Origin: UBA6019 sp035535055
GTDB lineage: Bacteria > Chloroflexota > Dormibacteria > Dormibacterales > Dormibacteraceae
Assembly: GCA_035535055.1 (NCBI GenBank)
Contig: DATLQT010000021.1
Span: 1 to 64,000 of the forward strand
Reading direction: 5' to 3'
Length of the DNA stretch: 64,000 bases
This document shows positions 59,045-64,000 of this stretch, piece after piece. Every line of letters starts with the position of its first letter. Positions within the stretch are counted from its first letter, which is position 1. The notes beneath the pieces were generated by a model. That model searched no databases and was not told the origin of the DNA. It saw only the letters and a list, made by a program, of their open reading frames with translations. Position numbers and translations under genes: made by a program.

Positions 59045-60577
59045 ATGACTGAGGAACGGGTCGGTTCGACTGCACCACAAGCGCAGGCCGAGGCGCAGTT
59101 GCTGGGCTGGCAGATCCTGGAAGAGGCTCTCCGCGACCATCATCTCGACCTGGTCGTCGGAGTCGCGGGCAAACCGGTCACGCTGACTATGGCCGCACTT
59201 TATCAATCGGGCGATGGCATCTGGGCAAACCATGAGGCGGTGGCCTTCCAAATGGCATTCGGAGTGGCTGGGTGTGGCGGACGTAGCGCGGCGCTCGTCA
59301 AGCAGGTCGGAATGAACGCGGGCCTGGATGTGCTCGCCTGTGCCGCACCACATCGCTCAGGAGGTTCGATGGTTGTGATCGTGGGCGATGATCCCGGGGG
59401 GGCTTACTCATCGAACGAGGGCGACGCCAGGATGCTTGCCGCCGCCATCGATCTTCCTTGTCTAGAGCCGGCCGGCGCAGCCGACATTCAGGCCGCGCTG
59501 TTCGACGCGCTTGCCCTCTCCACCAGCCTCCACGTACCAACCGTGCTTCGCGTGACGTCCGCGATGATGCTCGATCGGCGCGCCGCCAGGCAGGACGAAC
59601 ACCGAGTACTGCCCCCTACCAAACCATTCGATCCCGAGTTCTGGCACACCGATGCAGAAGGACAACGCCGAAGTCTGCTCCAGGCCATGCAGGCCTTGGA
59701 CGAAGATGGCGCCACAACGCGTCGCGACGGTGGCGGCGGGATCCGGATCATCGGATGTGGCGAGCCCGGCGCAGCGGCACTGGCTCAGACCAGTTTCGAC
59801 CTGCTCCTGGTTCGACGCGTACTGCCACTACCTCGGCACACAATTGCCGACTTCCTGTCCGTCGATGATCGGCCTGTCCTGGTGCTTGAGGATGGCGGAC
59901 CGATGCTTGAAGAAGCGGCTCGGCAGGTGAGTCGTCAACCCGTCCTCGGGCGGCATAGCGGCCAAGTGCCCTGGACGGGGATAATCGACGTGAATGCATC
60001 CGTCGAGGCTGCACTCCGGTCCATGCCCGTTGTGGGTGCACCAGCTCAGGTCGTCGACGGCAATCCAGCGGCTGATCTGCGCCCCTACGGAACCCTATGG
60101 GATGATGCAGCGGCGCTCGGCCTCACGCCGATCGCGGTAGATGCGGGTCACGCTTCGGCGGCCGTTTGGCACAAGGGGGACCCGTCGCCGTTTTGCGTGG
60201 GACTTGGTAGCGCTGTTGGAGTCGCCGCCGGCGTGGCGATTCAGAGCCGGCATCCGGTGCTTGCCGTTACCGGAGACATGGCGGCATTCCACTCCGGCAT
60301 ACTCGGGTTGCTCCAGGTCGTACGTGAGCAGCTCCCCGTCATCACCGTCGTCTGTGACGATGGGGCTGCCAGCTACACCGGTGGGCAGCCGCACCCGGGG
60401 TCGGTTCCCAAGTCGGGTCAGCGGCGGGTCGACCTCAGGGAGGTCGTGGAGGGGATCGGCATCGATATCGTCGAGGAGATTCCCCAGAAGCTCATGACAA
60501 GCGAGGTTCTACAGCCTCTCCTCCGACGACTGGCAGCGGCCGGCAGGCCAAGCGTGGTGATCATCGATGCGCGTTAA
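59045..60577 (+). CDS. IorA-like TPP-dependent oxidoreductase subunit without ferredoxin domain
   Basis: A 510-residue TPP enzyme related to indolepyruvate:ferredoxin oxidoreductase alpha. The pyrimidine domain has ANHEAVAFQMAFGVAG and VGDDPGGAYSSNEGDARM. The TPP domain has AVTGDMAAFHSGILGLLQVV and CDDGAASYTGGQPHPGSV, both matching IorA blocks (GDxxFFHxG, MTGxQPHPG). The C-terminal two-cluster ferredoxin domain of IorA is absent; the protein ends after SVVIIDAR. No IorB is adjacent, so it may pair with the KorC-like gamma subunit and the small ferredoxin upstream, or act as a decarboxylase. Confidence 0.8.
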   Translation: MTEERVGSTAPQAQAEAQLLGWQILEEALRDHHLDLVVGVAGKPVTLTMAALYQSGDGIWANHEAVAFQMAFGVAGCGGRSAALVKQVGMNAGLDVLACAAPHRSGGSMVVIVGDDPGGAYSSNEGDARMLAAAIDLPCLEPAGAADIQAALFDALALSTSLHVPTVLRVTSAMMLDRRAARQDEHRVLPPTKPFDPEFWHTDAEGQRRSLLQAMQALDEDGATTRRDGGGGIRIIGCGEPGAAALAQTSFDLLLVRRVLPLPRHTIADFLSVDDRPVLVLEDGGPMLEEAARQVSRQPVLGRHSGQVPWTGIIDVNASVEAALRSMPVVGAPAQVVDGNPAADLRPYGTLWDDAAALGLTPIAVDAGHASAAVWHKGDPSPFCVGLGSAVGVAAGVAIQSRHPVLAVTGDMAAFHSGILGLLQVVREQLPVITVVCDDGAASYTGGQPHPGSVPKSGQRRVDLREVVEGIGIDIVEEIPQKLMTSEVLQPLLRRLAAAGRPSVVIIDAR

Positions 60578-60625
60578 AGGCGCCAGGTTAGCGCGACAGA
60601 CCGGACTGAATGAAGCGGGTGAAAC

Positions 60626-61054
60626 ATGGCAGCTCTAAGCCTCGACAAGGTTTACCAGGTGATAGACGCGGGGCTGGCCAGCGCCAGAGAACTGAAGGTG
60701 GCGGCCTGCATAGCCATCGTTGACGCTTCGGGATATCTGATGATGAAGGTCCGCATGGACGGCGCGACGTTCATCACCGTGCAACTGTCAGAAGACAAGG
60801 CATATACCGCCGCAGCGATCAACATGGCGACTCACGAGTTCCAGGACCTGGTTCAGCCATCCCAGGAACTCTACGGGCTGGTCCCAGATGCGACTGGCCG
60901 GCTCGTGCCCCTTCCAGGCGGCCTGCCCCTCCGTTTGAATGACCGTCTTGTCGGTGCCGTTGGCGTGAGCGGTGGTTCTGTTCAGCAGGACCTGCAGATC
61001 GCCGAGGCGGTTGCGCACAGTCTGGGACACGGACTCGAGCCGAGCCGACCTTGA
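60626..61054 (+). CDS. GlcG/HbpS-family protein
   Basis: A 142-residue single-domain protein of the GlcG/HbpS (DUF336) family, found with glycolate, propanediol and aromatic catabolic genes and as a haem- or cobalamin-binding factor. Segments are VAACIAIVDASGYLMMKVRMDGA, SEDKAYTAAAINM, PLPGGLPLRLNDRLVGAVGVSGG and the closing IAEAVAHSLG. It sits between the IorA-like and amine oxidase genes, 48 and 43 bases away. Role in the pathway unknown. Confidence 0.85.
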   Translation: MAALSLDKVYQVIDAGLASARELKVAACIAIVDASGYLMMKVRMDGATFITVQLSEDKAYTAAAINMATHEFQDLVQPSQELYGLVPDATGRLVPLPGGLPLRLNDRLVGAVGVSGGSVQQDLQIAEAVAHSLGHGLEPSRP

Positions 61055-61097
61055 CCGCTACGGCCGGTGGCCCGGCGTGCGCTGATGAAAGCCGGAC

Positions 61098-62525
61098 GTG
61101 ATGTCGACAAGACTCTTGAGAGACCTCACCAAGGACGTCGTCATCGTTGGTGCCGGGATCGCCGGTCTCGTGGCTGCCTGGTCGCTGCGCGATCGTGACG
61201 CGGTTCTCTTAGAAGCCGAGGGTAGAGTCGGTGGCCGCATAAGGTCGGAACCCAGGGGCGCCTACTGGCTGAATCTCGGAGCCCACCTGTTCCCGCCGGC
61301 CGAGAGTTGTCTTGGCCGGATTGTGTCCGAACTCGGGCTGGAAACCATTCCCGTTCAGGCGGGTTTGACGGGACTGGCGTCGAACGGCAGAGTCCTCTCA
61401 AGGGGAAGGGTCGAAACCTATCCGTTTCGGTTGCCCATGCCGATGGGCGCCCGGGTTTCGTTCTTGAGGGCCGGTTTGAGAATTCACGCCGGTGTCCGCG
61501 AATACCTTGCCGTCGCCCGACCGATGGAAACGGAAAGCTCCGGTCAAATGCGGGCAAGGCTGCTCGCCTATCGGGATGATCAGACGTTTGCCGAGTACCT
61601 CGGACCTGTTCACCCGGAGGTGTCCTCGATCCTCCGGGCTGCGGTGAATCGCGTATCGGCTGAACCGGAAGAGCTCGCCGCGGGCGCGGGTCTTGCACTG
61701 TTCCAGTTCGCTGGCATCTTCAGCCGTGGCCGGGAGGCTTCGCAGCACGGGAACGTGAGCGGTGGCTCCTCGAATGTTCCGGATCGGCTGGCGAGGACTC
61801 TGGGAGACAGGGTCGTCCTCGGCGCAGAGGTGACAAGGGTTGCGCAAGAGGACCATCTGGTGCGGGTTGAGTTCAACCAGGGCGGAAGCAGCCAAAACGT
61901 CCTGGCCCGTGCTGTAATCGTCGCTACTCCGGCACCGGTCGCGCATCGCATCGTCACAGGGCTTCCCCCCGGACTTGCGGACGCATTGGCTGCAATCACC
62001 TATGGCCCGTATGTGGTCGGCGCCATCCTGACCAAGGAAGTCGGGCCCATGCCATGGGATCGCATCTACGCGATGGTGGCCGTCGGCAAGTCATTCAACC
62101 TGCTCGTGAACACGGCCAGCATTCTGCGTTCGGGAGCCGCCCGCGAGCCCGGGGGGACTCTGATGGTGTATGGATCCGCCGACCGCGGCCGGGTGCTGCT
62201 CGAGAAGACCGACCAGGAGATACGGGATTGTTTCCTCCGTGACCTGCAGGACGTCTATCCGGAGTCCAGGGGAATCGTGGATGAAGTGGTCATCCAGAGA
62301 TGGGCTCTTGGCGTGCCCTATGCGCGCCCCGGTCGACATCGCATACAGGCGGTACTCGAGCAACCGGTGGGCAACATCCTGCTGGCCGGTGATTACACCG
62401 CCCCCTTTGCCGAAATGGAAACCGCAGCTGAGTCCGGGGCAGACGCGGCAATGAAGGTGGAGCTGATACTGGGCGACCAGGGGCGGGTCGGGAAGCGGCC
62501 GTCAGAGGGACGATCCAAGAAGTAG
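61098..62525 (+). CDS. Flavin-containing amine oxidase
   Basis: A 475-residue amine-oxidase-fold flavoenzyme, paralogue of the enzyme at 49377. VVIVGAGIAGLVAAWSLRDRD, LEAEGRVGGRIRSEPRG, YWLNLGAHLF, and the end ILLAGDYTAPFAEMETAAESG. In this operon it probably starts the pathway by oxidising an amine to an aldehyde, handled next by the ALDH at 57521. Starts at GTG 61098 or the next codon ATG 61101. Converges with the cyclodeaminase-family gene. Confidence 0.88.
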   Translation: MMSTRLLRDLTKDVVIVGAGIAGLVAAWSLRDRDAVLLEAEGRVGGRIRSEPRGAYWLNLGAHLFPPAESCLGRIVSELGLETIPVQAGLTGLASNGRVLSRGRVETYPFRLPMPMGARVSFLRAGLRIHAGVREYLAVARPMETESSGQMRARLLAYRDDQTFAEYLGPVHPEVSSILRAAVNRVSAEPEELAAGAGLALFQFAGIFSRGREASQHGNVSGGSSNVPDRLARTLGDRVVLGAEVTRVAQEDHLVRVEFNQGGSSQNVLARAVIVATPAPVAHRIVTGLPPGLADALAAITYGPYVVGAILTKEVGPMPWDRIYAMVAVGKSFNLLVNTASILRSGAAREPGGTLMVYGSADRGRVLLEKTDQEIRDCFLRDLQDVYPESRGIVDEVVIQRWALGVPYARPGRHRIQAVLEQPVGNILLAGDYTAPFAEMETAAESGADAAMKVELILGDQGRVGKRPSEGRSKK

Positions 62526-62595
62526 CGGCAGGCGGGGCGTACGCCACCCCGCCCGAACCCGGTGCTGCAACCAACCAGGGTTCACAAGCGCTGAG

Positions 62596-63540
62596 TCAGA
62601 GGTCGAAACCGCTGCCGGCAGACTCGCGTCGTGCGGCCTCGTACACCAGGCCCGCCGCGGCCACGTCTTCGATTGCATGACCCATCGACTTGTACGCGGT
62701 CAGCTCATCCCGGCTCTGGCGACCGGCGGCCTTGCCCAGCAGCAGTTCCCCGATCTCGCTTGCGCTCTCCGGCGCCATCCCGACAAGCTCCATGCAACCA
62801 ACCGGCGGGGGCTGGAAGGCGGCGGCTCGCGACTCGACGTAAAGACGGGCCTCCTCGGCGATCCTGCGGTCGAGCTCGCCTTTAGGCGAGAGCCCGACTG
62901 AGGTCACGTGCGTTCCCGGCGCCAGCCACTCGCGGCGGACGATCGTTTCATCCGCCTGCGTGCAGAGCGCCACGACGTCGGCATCGCGCACTGCCTCCAG
63001 GTAGCTGCCGACCGCCCGGGCCCGCCCATCCGAGCTGGCCAGGGCGGTCGCGTGCTCAAAGGTCCGCGACGCGATGCGGATCTCGGCGAAGTCGCGGACG
63101 CGGGGCAGCATCTCCAGGTGAGCAGCCCCCTGGACACCGGCGCCGATGATCGCGAGGACACGGGCGTCGCCCCGGGCCAGGTGGCGGACTGATACCGCGG
63201 AAGCGCCCGCCGTCCGGATGGCGGTGATGCGTATCCCGTCCATCACCGCCAGGGGGGCGCCCGTCGCCGGGTCGAAGAGGCAGATGAGCGCCTGGTGAAG
63301 GGGAATCCCGCGGTCCTGGCCGCCGGGAAACACGGACACCAGTTTTGTCGCCAGCCCCAGGTTCCGCCCGTAGCCGAGCATCGCCCACAGTGACCCGTCC
63401 GGCGTATTCGCGGCAACGCGCGGGGGCACGTCGACCGCTCCACTGCTGATCGCCCGGAAGCCCTCCTCGAGGGCATCCAGCAGCCGGTCGGGGTCGAGCA
63501 GTCGGCGGACGTCGGCCTGGCTGAGCATCAGAACTTCCAT
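62596..63540 (-). CDS. Ornithine cyclodeaminase/mu-crystallin family enzyme
   Basis: A 314-residue NAD(P)-dependent enzyme of the OCD/mu-crystallin family (ornithine cyclodeaminase, alanine dehydrogenase, ketimine reductase). Start SQADVRRLLDPDRLLDALEEGF, substrate-side ATKLVSVFPGG, Rossmann VLAIIGAGVQGAAHLEMLPRV (GAGxQ), and VTSVGLSPKGELDRRI. Ketimine or imino-acid reduction would fit beside amine oxidases, but ornithine deamination cannot be excluded. ATG 63540 follows gaggagga. Divergent from the small membrane protein. Confidence 0.88.
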   Translation of the reverse strand: MEVLMLSQADVRRLLDPDRLLDALEEGFRAISSGAVDVPPRVAANTPDGSLWAMLGYGRNLGLATKLVSVFPGGQDRGIPLHQALICLFDPATGAPLAVMDGIRITAIRTAGASAVSVRHLARGDARVLAIIGAGVQGAAHLEMLPRVRDFAEIRIASRTFEHATALASSDGRARAVGSYLEAVRDADVVALCTQADETIVRREWLAPGTHVTSVGLSPKGELDRRIAEEARLYVESRAAAFQPPPVGCMELVGMAPESASEIGELLLGKAAGRQSRDELTAYKSMGHAIEDVAAAGLVYEAARRESAGSGFDL

Positions 63541-63651
63541 CTCCTCCTCCTGGGCGGCCCGTCAACGGAATCGCACCCAATACTATGGTTGGCGCCCTCG
63601 CCCGGCCGCGCCAGGGTCGCCATCCCCGGGCGCGGGCGGCATACTTGGCTC

Positions 63652-63843
63652 ATGACTCGGGGGCGGCGGCGGCTGCTGCTGCTTGCCTTCCCACTCGGGG
63701 TGATCGCGGCGATCCTCCTCTGGATCGGGGACATGCACCTCGCGCACCGCGACTGGTTGGTCGGAGCGCCGGTGTTCGGCCTCGGCATGGTCCCGGCCTT
63801 CTTCGCCGTACGCGAACTCAGGCGTGCAGGGTTGGTCAAGTGA
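63652..63843 (+). CDS. Small two-helix membrane protein
   Basis: A 63-residue protein with a basic start, a hydrophobic segment (LLLLAFPLGVIAAILLW), a short loop with HLAHRDW, and a second segment (VGAPVFGLGMVPAFFAV) ending in a basic tail. No family recognised. A CATACT box ends six bases before ATG 63652, the leaderless layout seen elsewhere. It ends one base before the next start, so the two are probably one unit. Confidence 0.6.
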   Translation: MTRGRRRLLLLAFPLGVIAAILLWIGDMHLAHRDWLVGAPVFGLGMVPAFFAVRELRRAGLVK

Positions 63844-63844
63844 G

Positions 63845-64000
63845 GTGGCGCAGACAGGGCTGGTCCGGCGGCACGTCCTCGGAGCGGCCGTCGCCTGCGT
63901 GCTGATCGGGTTCGGCCTGCTCCCATCGGTGGCCTTTCTCTCCGATCTTGCCCCACGTCCCGCCGTGATCGTCAACGACACCTCGACCCGGTCCTGCTGG
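63845..64000 (+). CDS. Start of an exported or membrane protein, cut by the window edge
   Basis: Open from GTG 63845 to the window end, 52 codons. Basic start (LVRRHVLG), hydrophobic core (AAVACVLIGFGLLPSVAFL), then APRPAVIVNDTSTRSCW, which looks like the first strand of an extracytoplasmic beta domain. Too little is present to name it. The other two frames are Arg/Ser/Pro-rich shadows. Confidence 0.55.
   Translation, partial: MAQTGLVRRHVLGAAVACVLIGFGLLPSVAFLSDLAPRPAVIVNDTSTRSCW

Noticed and set aside
1..64000. CRISPR array or prophage
   Set aside because: No regularly spaced repeats, cas genes, integrase, portal or terminase genes were seen.

Overview
The window reads as a chromosomal piece of a high-G+C soil-type bacterium. 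Several things point to Chloroflexota/Candidatus Dormibacterota or a deep actinobacterial relative: F420-type proteins (two luciferase-like monooxygenases and a PPOX-fold protein), an arsR-arsM pair, frequent GTG starts, and many genes whose start codon lies only 6-10 bases after a TANNNT-like -10 box, the layout of leaderless transcripts. The lineage is an inference; no rRNA gene is present. All positions and frames were worked out by reading, not by database search.

Left part (1-17.2 kb). The 5' end of an IS1634-like transposase is cut by the window edge. It is followed by a HAD hydrolase and a crotonase with an apparent frameshift, then an arsenic locus (arsR, arsM and a small Cys-rich metal-binding protein). 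A UnbU/RnfD-like membrane protein sits divergent to a lipoprotein, with a VOC protein, methylglyoxal synthase and an aldo/keto reductase after them. Next comes a compact redox operon on the minus strand: a Gly-rich membrane peptide, ApbE flavin transferase, a ferric-reductase-like haem membrane protein, a NuoF-like flavoprotein and a 3-Cys ferredoxin. Divergent from it is an overlapping membrane protein/response regulator/histidine kinase operon, then an HtrA-like protease.

Middle left (17.2-25.7 kb) is a decayed zone. It holds a frameshifted and truncated membrane-fusion protein, a multiply frameshifted YeiH-family exporter, a nucleotidyltransferase fragment and an M20 peptidase fragment. 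Intact genes sit among them: a single-domain MetE-like methionine synthase, tRNA-Arg(GCG), an HTH/GHKL-ATPase/STAS-like fusion protein, an MFS exporter and a cystathionine gamma-synthase-family enzyme.

25.7-50.7 kb is a flavoenzyme island: five DAO-type FAD oxidoreductases, three flavin amine oxidases, a BBE-type oxidase, an Old Yellow Enzyme with an Fe-S site, two F420-type luciferase-like enzymes and a PPOX protein. Ten genes from 47742 down to 36525 run on the minus strand with very short gaps or ATGA/GTGA overlaps. They include a class V aminotransferase, a Glu/Leu-type dehydrogenase and an SDR. A TetR regulator sits above them; its own promoter and the promoter of the 50711-48610 pair carry matching palindromes. 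The set looks like oxidative breakdown of several amines or N-substituted amino acids, with nitrogen passed to an aminotransferase and a dehydrogenase.

50.9-63.5 kb is a second catabolic cluster: an AMP-forming acyl-CoA ligase, TetR, acyl-CoA dehydrogenase, a four-subunit 2-oxoacid:ferredoxin oxidoreductase with its own ferredoxin, aldehyde dehydrogenase, an IorA-like TPP enzyme lacking its ferredoxin domain, a GlcG-like protein, a fourth flavin amine oxidase and an ornithine-cyclodeaminase-family enzyme. The inferred theme is amine to aldehyde or 2-oxoacid to acyl-CoA. The window ends in a small membrane protein and the start of an exported protein cut by the edge.
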